Positions 38,301 to 45,028 of a stretch of DNA of 64,000 nt are shown here, one piece after another. Location of the stretch: the NCBI RefSeq assembly GCF_900114495.1, contig NZ_FOZI01000001.1, positions 205,469-269,468 of the forward strand, written 5' to 3'. This stretch comes from Dyella sp. OK004 (GTDB taxonomy: Bacteria > Pseudomonadota > Gammaproteobacteria > Xanthomonadales > Rhodanobacteraceae). Under the pieces are notes generated by a model. The model was given only the letters and a program-made list of their open reading frames with translations. It made no database searches and was not told where the DNA came from. Positions within the stretch are counted from its first letter, which is position 1, and the number at the start of each line of letters is the position of its first letter. The position numbers were made by a program, and so were the translations under genes.

Positions 38301-39429
38301 TGCCGGTGTCGATCACGTAGCGGATGCGCGGCACGGTGAGCGAGGTCTCGGCCACGTTGGTGGCAAGCACCACACGCCGCTTCGTCCCGGGCTTGAACAC
38401 GCGATCCTGGTCGCCGGCTGACAGCCGCGCGTACAACGGCAGGATCTCGGTCTCGCGGTATTGCCGGCGTGAGAGCAGCAGATGCGCATCGCGGATCTCG
38501 CGCTCGCCGGGCAGGAACACCAGCACGTCGCCGCGCGGATCGTCATGGGTGATCTCGTCCAGCACGGCGGCGATGTGATCCGCACTGCCCTGCTGCATCT
38601 CGCGTCCACCGCGGCGCGCGCCCATTTCGTCCAGCGAACGCCAGCGCACTTCCACCGGATAGGCGCGCCCTTCCACCGACACCACCGGCGCGCTCTCGAA
38701 ATGCTCGGCGAAGCGTTCGGTGTCGATCGTCGCCGAGGTCACGATGATCTTCAGCTCGGGCCGCTTCACCGCCAGCCGCTTCAGATAGCCCAACAAAAAG
38801 TCGATGTTGAGGCTGCGCTCGTGCGCCTCGTCGATGATGATGGTGTCGTAAGCCGACAACCACGGATCACCCTGCGTCTCGGCGAGCAGGATGCCGTCGG
38901 TCATGAACTTGATCAGGCTGCGCTCGGATACCTGGTCGGTAAAGCGCACCTGGAAGCCGACCTGGTCGCCCAGCTGCGTACCCAGCTCCTCCGCCACGCG
39001 GCGTGCCACCGAACGCGCGGCCAGACGACGCGGCTGAGTGCAGCCGATCATGCCCGCCTCGCCGCGCCCGGCCGCCAGACACAGTTTGGGCAACTGGGTG
39101 GTCTTGCCCGAACCGGTCTCACCGGCGATCACCACCACCTGGTTGTCGCGGATCAGCTTGATGATGTCGTCGGCGCGCGCGGTGATCGGCAGCGATTCGT
39201 CCAGCCGGATCGCCGGCTTGGCGGCGGCGCGGGCGCGACGGATAGCCGCAGAGCGCTCGATATCGGCAGCCAGCGCCTCCAGCTTTTTATCGTCGGGACG
39301 ACGCGACAGACCGCGCCAGCGGCCCAGCAGGCGGCCGAAATCACGGCTGGCAACCCCGTCCAGCGCCTGGCGCAGGGTGCGCAGGCGGGCATCGGGTCTG
39401 AGGGGGCGGGTGGCAGGTGTGTCGCTCAT
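35380..39429 (-). CDS. hrpA: ATP-dependent RNA helicase HrpA
   Basis: A 1349-residue DEAH-box helicase. Walker A is GETGSGKTTQLPK, the DEAH box is IIDEAHERS, and motif VI lies near QRKGRCGRVGPGICYRLY. The long C-terminal domain (DUF3418) ends at VSAKRLARALEALL. The ATG at 39429 gives MSDTPATRPLRPDARLRTLR. In E. coli it removes stalled ribosomes from mRNA. Residues about 617–672 are a low-complexity insert containing LTPALSPEGRGG, which is a translated intergenic repeat. The stop codon is supplied by a REP. Confidence 0.95.
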   Translation of the reverse strand: MSDTPATRPLRPDARLRTLRQALDGVASRDFGRLLGRWRGLSRRPDDKKLEALAADIERSAAIRRARAAAKPAIRLDESLPITARADDIIKLIRDNQVVVIAGETGSGKTTQLPKLCLAAGRGEAGMIGCTQPRRLAARSVARRVAEELGTQLGDQVGFQVRFTDQVSERSLIKFMTDGILLAETQGDPWLSAYDTIIIDEAHERSLNIDFLLGYLKRLAVKRPELKIIVTSATIDTERFAEHFESAPVVSVEGRAYPVEVRWRSLDEMGARRGGREMQQGSADHIAAVLDEITHDDPRGDVLVFLPGEREIRDAHLLLSRRQYRETEILPLYARLSAGDQDRVFKPGTKRRVVLATNVAETSLTVPRIRYVIDTGSARVKRYSQRSQLERLHVEPVSQAAADQRKGRCGRVGPGICYRLYDEADFTSRVAYTDPELLRSSLANVILRMLSLQLGEVDEFPFLEAPDPRVVADGYRRLAEISAIDEQRRLTPVGRTLARLPIDVQLARMLVEAERLHSLRELLVIVSFLSIQDPRERPSDARQQADAAHAAFTDPKSDFVGVLNLWREYHKVHEELTQSKLRDWCSRSFLSFMRMREWRELHRQLLLVVQELGWTLTSPSPLGGEGREEGATSRQPSRSASAPAKKGRDRRGSREHPPLTPALSPEGRGGDDAERLYESVHRSLLAGLPTQIGHKDEKGVYRSTRERRFQVFPGSALAKVPPNWVFAAQILDVGGKVWGMMCARIEPLWVEQQAAHLLRSTCRDAHWSRKRGTVVAYEQVSLFGLTLVERRPVTFQQQDPVLAHEIFLREALARCDIDTRADFVRANQRVLEDAHGIEAKQRREGLIRHEDELVGFFEGKLPQDIASSRALDAWYRHARPAEQAALRWSIDDVMAGGAGLDPKAFPTAMDTPPQRYRLEYRFVPGDEADGVTLHLPLAMLNALPSARCEWLVPGLLGEKVAELIRGLPKALRRNFVPAPDFARAFVEAEAPRDESLTKALAAFLKRATGVEIGAGEFDAAALSVHFAMRYRLHDENGRTLATGRDLTALRGQWEGQAREAFSRKTDIELTREDVTSWDFEDIPAQVRSEGGLMAFPALVDLGEAVALRVFERSDEAREAHRLGVIRLLRNAIATDMKQARRRLPIANPLALKYAPLGSVDGLREDLVEGGFADLLERYELNVRTAGAFEALRTQAARELFAAAVERLKLAEPTIEAQAELKPWLEPPLIGFARASYDDLREQLDGLLTPGFLRELSTSRLAHFPRYLKAMRLRAERLRQDPAKDQQRMLQVLPYWREYLKHRAAGTEPEALAELRWLIEEWRVSLFAQELKTAEPVSAKRLARALEALL
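37414..37581 (-). repeat. CTCTCCCC-type repeat inserted in frame in hrpA
   Basis: On the coding strand this segment starts near TCTCCCCTCGGGGGAGAAGG and ends with CCTCTCCCCGGAGGGG, the palindromes otherwise seen between genes at 48911–48933 and near 59640. Translated, it gives SPSPLGGEGREEGA at one end and PPLTPALSPEGRGG at the other, between the conserved VQELGW and ERLYESVHRSLLAGL blocks of HrpA. The length of about 168 bp (56 codons) keeps the frame. Confidence 0.75.
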
Positions 39430-39570
39430 CGGACCGCACATGATAACCGCTGCCGGCGGGCCGATAGCTTGTGACTATCGGCGACATCGGAAGGATTCAT
39501 TTCTTCCTAACATCACAGGCCGCTAAGCTCGTCGACAGCCCCCACAAGCTCAGGATTAAGGAGAACTCGC

Positions 39571-40038
39571 ATGGCCATTTCCATCGGCATCGCCAAAAAG
39601 GATCGCGAACAGGTCGCCAAGCACCTGTCCAAGCTGCTGGCCGATACCTATTCCCTGTACCTGAAGACCCACAGCTTCCACTGGAACATCACCGGCCCGC
39701 AGTTCAACAGCCTGCATACCATGTTCGAGACCCAGTACAACGAGCTGTGGCTGGCCGCTGACGAGATTGCCGAGCGCATCCGCACCCTCGATGTGTTCGC
39801 CCCCGGCTCCTACAGCCAATTCGGCAAACTCACCACCATCAAGGAAGAAGTCGGCGTGCCGGACTGGAAAGACATGGTCGGGCAGCTGGTCGAGGGCCAT
39901 GAGATTGCCGCTCACACCGCCCGCGAGACCATCAAAGTCGCCGATGGCGCCGGCGACGAAGGCACCGCAGACATGGTCACCGGCCGCCTCAAGGAACACG
40001 AGAAGACTGCCTGGATGCTCCGCTCGCTGCTCAAGTGA
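39571..40038 (+). CDS. dps: Dps-like DNA-binding ferritin
   Basis: A 155-residue Dps-family protein that stores iron and protects [23 protein letters not shown] and the following [20 protein letters not shown] contain the inter-subunit ferroxidase ligands (His, Asp and Glu). AAGGAGA precedes the ATG. The N-terminus [20 protein letters not shown] carries only a few lysines, so DNA binding may be weak. It is a single-gene unit divergent from hrpA. I could not assign an OxyR site in the 141-bp upstream gap. Confidence 0.93.
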   Translation: MAISIGIAKKDREQVAKHLSKLLADTYSLYLKTHSFHWNITGPQFNSLHTMFETQYNELWLAADEIAERIRTLDVFAPGSYSQFGKLTTIKEEVGVPDWKDMVGQLVEGHEIAAHTARETIKVADGAGDEGTADMVTGRLKEHEKTAWMLRSLLK

Positions 40039-40085
40039 CCGTCAACCAGCGCCGGAACACGCTTCCGGCCTGACCTCGCGCTGAC

Positions 40086-40120
40086 CACAGCGGCCGGCTT
40101 TTGTTGAGCCGGCCGCTGTG
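40086..40120. other. Hairpin after dps
   Basis: A perfect 14-bp stem CACAGCGGCCGGCT/AGCCGGCCGCTGTG with a 7-nt loop, 48 bp after the dps stop. It lacks a T-run, so it could be a transcript-end protector or a weak terminator. Confidence 0.5.
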
Positions 40121-40180
40121 CATCGGTAAGCTCCTCGAGCTTTAGGGCCTCGTATTGAGAGGCAACCACGGGGATCGTTC

Positions 40181-42808
40181 TTGAGCGACACAGCAGCAGC
40201 CACCCACCACAGCCGGCACCCGCTGCTTGCAGCCATCCTGCTCGCGCTGATCGTGGCCGCGATGAACATTGGCCTGTGGTGGTGGAGCAACCTGCCGCAC
40301 GGCCCGGAAGACTGGAAAGGCCCGATCGGCGGCTTCGCGCTCTCCGCCTTCCAGCGCTACCAGAACCCGCTGAAGAACGATTTCCCCAGCGAAGATGAGA
40401 TCGAGGGCGACCTCAAGCTGATCAGCCGCTACACCCCGCGTATCCGCACCTATTCAATGCTGCAGAACGCACAGGCCTATCGCCTGGCGGAAAAGGAAGA
40501 CCTGGACGTCCTGGCCGGCGCCTGGATCGACAGGCGCCTGGACAATAACGAGCTGGAACTGCAGGCGCTGATCGCCCAGGCGCGCCGCTACCCCAACTCG
40601 ATCACCCGCGTGATCGTGGGCAACGAGGTGCTGTTCCGCAACGACATCCCGCCGGAACAGCTGATGGCCTATGCCGACCGCGCCCGCGCGGCGCTGAAAC
40701 AACCGGTGTCGATCGCCGAGCCCTGGCACATCTGGGCCAAGTACCCGGAACTGGCCGACCATGTCGATTTCATTACCGTCCATCTGTTCCCCTATTGGAA
40801 CGGTATTCCCGTGACCGGTCCCGGCCGGGGGCGACAAGCGTTTCCGGCGCTGGACGACGCGATGGGCAGCTACGAAACGCTGCAGAAGATGTTCCCCAAC
40901 AAGCACATCGTGATCGGCGAAATCGGCTGGCCATCCAACGGCGACCGCTTCAAATACGCCGACCCGTCGGTGTCGAACGAAGCGATCTTCCTGCGCACAT
41001 GGTTCAACGAAGCTAAGAAACGCAAGATCGACTACTACGTGATGGAGGCCTTCGACCAGCCGTGGAAAGAGAAGCTTTCCGGCCGCACCGAAGCCTACTG
41101 GGGCATGTTCAATGCCGATCGCCAGCCGAAGTTCCCGTTCAAAGGCCCGGTGACCGAAGACACCGGCTGGCCGTGGAAGGCACTGGCCGCCAGCCTGCTG
41201 GCGCTGCTGCCGATGATCTGGTTCGCGCGCCGCTACGCGCGCTTCAAGCTGATGGGCCGCTTCTTCTTCGCCGCGCTGATCCAGCTGGCCTGCGGCCTGA
41301 TCGTGTGGTCGGCCACGCTGCCCTTCAATTTCTACCTGAGCTGGATCGACTGGACCATGCTGGTGCTGCTGTTCCCGGCCCAGATCGCGATCCTCGCCAT
41401 CCTGCTGATCAACGGTTTCGAGTTCACCGAGGTGCTGTGGCGCCGCGGCTGGGTGCGCCAGGCCGGCATGCTGCGCCCCGACCCGCCGGCCAAGCAGCCG
41501 TTCGTGTCCATCCACCTGGCTTGTTACAACGAGCCGCCGGAGATGGTCATCGTCACGCTCGACTCGCTTGCCGCGCTCGACTATGAGAACTACGAAGTCT
41601 TGGTGATCGATAACAACACCAAGGATCCGGCCGTCTGGAAACCGGTGCAGGAGTATTGCGAGAAGCTGGGCAGCCGCTTCCGCTTCTTCCATCTGGAACC
41701 ATGGCCTGGCTTCAAGGCCGGCGCGCTGAACTTCGGCCTACAGGAAACCGACCCGAGCGCGGACGTGGTGGCGGTGATCGACGCCGACTACGAAGTGCGT
41801 TCCGACTGGCTGTCCACCCTCACCGGCCACTTCCACGACCCGAAGGTGGCCGTGGTGCAGTGCCCGCAGGCGCATCGCGAATTCGAGCACAACCGTTTCC
41901 GCCGCATGACCGCGTGGGAATACGACGGCTTCTTCCGCATCGGCATGCATCACCGCAACGAGCGCAACGCCATCATCCAGCACGGCACCATGACCATGGT
42001 GCGCCGCTCGGCGCTGGAAGGCACTGGCGGCTGGTCAGAATGGACCATTTGCGAAGACGCCGAGCTCGGCCTGCGCCTGATGCACGCCGGCTACGAGCTG
42101 GTCTACGTCGACGAACTGATGGGCAAGGGCCTCACCCCGGCCGACTTCAAGGCGTACAAGAGCCAGCGCTACCGCTGGGCCTTCGGTGCCATGCAGATCC
42201 TCAAGGGTCGCTGGGACTGGATGACCAAGAAGGGCCCGCTCTCCGCCGGCCAGCGCTTCCACTTCCTCACCGGCTGGTTCAGCTGGTTCGCCGATGCGCT
42301 GCATTTGATCTTCACCCTGATGGCGATCTTCTGGACCGCCGGCATGATCGCGGCGCCGAATCTGTTCAACCTGCCGATGCAGCTGTTCCTGATCCCGGTG
42401 ATTGGCTTCTTCTTCGCCAAGGCGATCTTCGGCATCGTGCTGTATCGCGCCCGCGTTCCCTGCAGTTGGTACGACACGCTGATGGCCTCGCTCGCCAGCA
42501 TGGGCCTGTCGCACGCCATTGCGCGCGGCATCCTGCATGGCCTCACGCGCGAGAAGACCTCGTTCGTAGTGACCGCTAAGAGCCGTCGCCTCGGCGGCAG
42601 CAATTTCGCCGCCTTCGCACCGGTGCGCGAGGAACTGCTGATGGCCTGCGCGCTGACGCTGTGTGTTACCGGCATGGCCATGAGCTTCGGTACGCAGTAC
42701 ATCGAAGGCAAGTTGTGGATGTTCATCCTGTCGGCGCAGGCGATTCCGTATGTATCGGCCGTGATTGGCGCATGGATTGCGCATAAGGCCGGTGACAAGG
42801 CGGGCTGA
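40181..42808 (+). CDS. GH17–GT2 fusion: putative beta-(1,3)-glucan synthase/transferase (NdvB-like)
   Basis: An 875-residue inner-membrane protein. Start is TTG at 40181, seven nucleotides after GGGGAT. After an N-terminal helix (HPLLAAILLALIVAAMNIGL), residues about 40–330 form a GH17 domain with acidic motifs in RVIVGNEVLFRND and HIVIGEIGWPSNG. Two membrane helices follow. The GT2 synthase domain has VVAVIDADYEV, TICEDAELGLRLMHAGY and the QRYRW (QxxRW) motif, and the C-terminus has more helices. The same GH17–GT2 layout is found in Pseudomonas NdvB, which makes cyclic beta-1,3-glucans; that activity here is inference. Confidence 0.85.
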   Translation: MSDTAAATHHSRHPLLAAILLALIVAAMNIGLWWWSNLPHGPEDWKGPIGGFALSAFQRYQNPLKNDFPSEDEIEGDLKLISRYTPRIRTYSMLQNAQAYRLAEKEDLDVLAGAWIDRRLDNNELELQALIAQARRYPNSITRVIVGNEVLFRNDIPPEQLMAYADRARAALKQPVSIAEPWHIWAKYPELADHVDFITVHLFPYWNGIPVTGPGRGRQAFPALDDAMGSYETLQKMFPNKHIVIGEIGWPSNGDRFKYADPSVSNEAIFLRTWFNEAKKRKIDYYVMEAFDQPWKEKLSGRTEAYWGMFNADRQPKFPFKGPVTEDTGWPWKALAASLLALLPMIWFARRYARFKLMGRFFFAALIQLACGLIVWSATLPFNFYLSWIDWTMLVLLFPAQIAILAILLINGFEFTEVLWRRGWVRQAGMLRPDPPAKQPFVSIHLACYNEPPEMVIVTLDSLAALDYENYEVLVIDNNTKDPAVWKPVQEYCEKLGSRFRFFHLEPWPGFKAGALNFGLQETDPSADVVAVIDADYEVRSDWLSTLTGHFHDPKVAVVQCPQAHREFEHNRFRRMTAWEYDGFFRIGMHHRNERNAIIQHGTMTMVRRSALEGTGGWSEWTICEDAELGLRLMHAGYELVYVDELMGKGLTPADFKAYKSQRYRWAFGAMQILKGRWDWMTKKGPLSAGQRFHFLTGWFSWFADALHLIFTLMAIFWTAGMIAAPNLFNLPMQLFLIPVIGFFFAKAIFGIVLYRARVPCSWYDTLMASLASMGLSHAIARGILHGLTREKTSFVVTAKSRRLGGSNFAAFAPVREELLMACALTLCVTGMAMSFGTQYIEGKLWMFILSAQAIPYVSAVIGAWIAHKAGDKAG

Positions 42809-42810
42809 GT

Positions 42811-42844
42811 GTTCGTCATTCCGGCCCGCGCCGGAATGACGAAC
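42811..42844. repeat. ATTCCGGC-type palindromic repeat after the GH17–GT2 gene
   Basis: A 15-bp perfect inverted repeat GTTCGTCATTCCGGC with a CCGC loop, two nucleotides after the stop. The same motif recurs at 54521–54548 and 59926–59945, so it is a dispersed REP-like palindrome. It may also serve as the transcript end. The 139 bp from here to element copy 3 hold nothing I can name. Confidence 0.75.
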
Positions 42845-42983
42845 TAAAGAGCCCCAAACACCTCTTCGGCATATTCCGAGAACTACCTCCGTCCATTTGC
42901 GGTCCAGCTTTCACCCGTTAAGCTCGGACCTGGGTGATGCGTTCGCCCGCCGCCTCATTGGATGGAACCTGTGCATGCGCCCT

Positions 42984-43270
42984 AAGGCAACGCTGACTAC
43001 GTATCGCCATCGTCATGATGCCTGGAAGGCTCGCAGGCGTTGCTGCGTGGCGCAGAGAAGACTGGCTGTCTTGGCAAGCCGCGCGGCAACGCCTGCGAGC
43101 CTTCCAGGCATCACCCCATCCTTAAATTTTATACGCGGGGCCCGCCCTGTCTGTCCGCATACCTTCGGCCCGCCGTCTCGACAGACCACCGGTCTGCCTT
43201 CGCCGACGGTCCTGCGGCCTGCGAACAGACAGGGCGGGTGAAGATGGCGATACGTAGTCAGCGTTGCCTT
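42984..43270 (-). repeat. Structured double-hairpin element, copy 3 (inverted, overlaps tamA start)
   Basis: The outer inverted repeat is 42984–43010 with 43244–43270 (27 bp perfect, AAGGCAACGCTGACTACGTA begins it). Hairpin B is 43017–43043 with 43086–43112 (27 bp perfect), tip AAGAC-tggct-GTCTT. Hairpin A is 43141–43154 with 43225–43238 (14 bp, extended by CGCA/TGCG after one mismatch), tip CAGACCACCGGTCTG. On the minus strand it aligns with copies 1 and 2: AAGGCAGACCGG with GTCTGTCGAGAC, GGGGTGAT, CCGCGCGGCTTG, GCCACGC and ATCATG are shared. Stem arms are unrelated in sequence. Confidence 0.92.
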
Positions 43271-45028
43271 CGCCGACGCCTGGGCTTGCTCGCCCTGCCC
43301 TTGCTGTTGCTCACCACACTCGCGCATGCCGGTGTGCAGCTGGTGGTGGATGGCGTCGACGACACGCTCAAAGGGCCGGTAATCGCGGGCCTCGAGCTGT
43401 CCCAATACGCCACACGCGAGGTCAGCGAAGCACAGGTGCAGCGTCTGTACGAACGTGCGCCGGATCAGGTCAAAGCCGTGCTGGCGCCCTACGGTTTCTA
43501 CGACGCGAGCGCGATCGGGCGCATCGAACAGGTCGGCACGGATTGGCGTGTCACGCTGCACATCACGCCCGGCGAGCCGGTGCTGATCACCTCGGTCGAT
43601 ATCGCGCTGGACAAGCAGGCCGCGGACATTCCCGGCATTCGCCGCGCCAAGCGCGCGATCGAGCGGCTCAAGGATCAGCAGCTCAACGACGGCACCTACG
43701 ATGCCGCGCGCGACGCGCTGAGTTCCGCGCTTACCGCTAACGGTTTTCTCAATGCCCGTCTGGTCACCCGCCGCGTGGAAGTGAATCGCGGGGAGCACAG
43801 CGCCGCGATCAAACTGGCGTGGGAAGCCGGCCAGCGCTACCGCTACGGCCAGATCCATTTCGAAGGCTCGCAATTCCGCGAAGGCTTTCTCGATCGCTAC
43901 GTGCCCTTCAAGTCCGGCGACTATTTTTCGCAGGATCAGTTGCTCCAACTGCAGCAGGCACTCAACGGCGCCGACTATTTTTCGGTGGTCAATGTGCTGC
44001 CTGATATCGATGAAGCGAAAGAGGGCGTAATCGACGTGACGGTGCAGCTGGCACCAGCCAAGCGCACCATCTACACCGGCGGCCCCTTTATCGGCACTGA
44101 CACCGGTGTGGGCTTGCGTGCTGGCATGGAGCGCCGCTGGATCAACCGCCGCGGCCACAAATGGAAGAACGAGATCGTGCTGGCGCAGCGCCTGAAAACG
44201 CTGTCCACGCTGTATTCGATTCCGATGCCCGGCGACAACCAGCGCAGCTTCAACTTCGGTGCCAACTACCGCGACGCCAACACCACCACCTCGCAGTCGC
44301 GCACACTGGAACTGGTCGCCAATGAAACCCGGCTATGGCATGGCTGGACCCGCACCATCGGCCTGCACGCGCTCTCCGGCACATTTACCGTCGGCAAGCA
44401 AAGCGGCGAGAAGGACAATGCCCAGGGCCTGGAACACGGCCGCAGCACGCTGCTCTATCCGGAAGCCTCGCTGTCGCGCAAAAAAGCCGACAACCCGACC
44501 TTCGTGCGCAACGGCTGGTCGATCGATATTTATGCGCGCAGCACAGTGGGCACGCTGCTGTCCGACGCCAGCTTCAGCCAGCTCGCCGCCGACGCAAAAT
44601 GGATCCATGCCTTCACACGTCGCGACCGCCTGATTTTGCGTGGCAGTGCCGGCTATACCTGGACCGACAATTTCGACGCACTGCCACCGCAGCTGCGCTT
44701 CTTCGCCGGCGGCGACCGCTCAGTGCGTGGCTACAGTTTCCAGTCGATCGGCCCGAAGAACAGTTTTGGCCGCGTGATCGGCGGCAAAAGCCTGCTGGTC
44801 GCAAGCACCGAGGTGGAGCACTACTTCACCAAGAACTGGGGCATGGCTGCCTTCGTCGACGCAGGCAATGCATTCAGCGGCGTGGATTACCGTCCGCGCG
44901 TCGGCGCCGGCCTCGGCGTACGCTGGCTATCGCCGGTGGGCATGATCCGGGTGGACGTGGGCACGCCGATCCATGACAAGGACAAGCACGGCGTGGAACT
45001 GCATCTGGTGATCGGGCCGGATCTATGA
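43244..45028 (+). CDS. tamA: Translocation and assembly module outer-membrane protein TamA
   Basis: TamA is an Omp85-family barrel that works with TamB in outer-membrane assembly and lipid transport. From the ATG at 43244 it has 594 residues: a signal peptide (MAIRSQRCLRRRLGLLALPL, ending AHAG), POTRA domains (residues about 25–260) and a beta-barrel with FFAGGDRSVRGYSF and GAGLGVRWLSPVGMIRVDVG. The frame is open upstream to 43040 but that part is element copy 3. Codons 1–9 lie in the element's outer arm. It overlaps tamB by four nucleotides. Confidence 0.93.
   Translation: MAIRSQRCLRRRLGLLALPLLLLTTLAHAGVQLVVDGVDDTLKGPVIAGLELSQYATREVSEAQVQRLYERAPDQVKAVLAPYGFYDASAIGRIEQVGTDWRVTLHITPGEPVLITSVDIALDKQAADIPGIRRAKRAIERLKDQQLNDGTYDAARDALSSALTANGFLNARLVTRRVEVNRGEHSAAIKLAWEAGQRYRYGQIHFEGSQFREGFLDRYVPFKSGDYFSQDQLLQLQQALNGADYFSVVNVLPDIDEAKEGVIDVTVQLAPAKRTIYTGGPFIGTDTGVGLRAGMERRWINRRGHKWKNEIVLAQRLKTLSTLYSIPMPGDNQRSFNFGANYRDANTTTSQSRTLELVANETRLWHGWTRTIGLHALSGTFTVGKQSGEKDNAQGLEHGRSTLLYPEASLSRKKADNPTFVRNGWSIDIYARSTVGTLLSDASFSQLAADAKWIHAFTRRDRLILRGSAGYTWTDNFDALPPQLRFFAGGDRSVRGYSFQSIGPKNSFGRVIGGKSLLVASTEVEHYFTKNWGMAAFVDAGNAFSGVDYRPRVGAGLGVRWLSPVGMIRVDVGTPIHDKDKHGVELHLVIGPDL

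Noticed and set aside
43040-43243. Upstream extension of the tamA reading frame (68 extra codons)
   Set aside because: The frame runs through structured element copy 3 and would place the signal peptide far inside the protein; the ATG at 43244 begins a proper signal peptide.
14119-43270. Interpretation of the three 290-bp elements as CRISPR, integron attC sites or retron msr–msd
   Set aside because: There is no array of direct repeats with spacers, no integrase and no reverse transcriptase in the window, and the stem lengths and two-arm layout do not fit attC.
43013-44158. Long open frame on the minus strand opposite tamA (381 codons)
   Set aside because: It is antisense to well-supported POTRA coding sequence and has the composition of a high-GC shadow frame.
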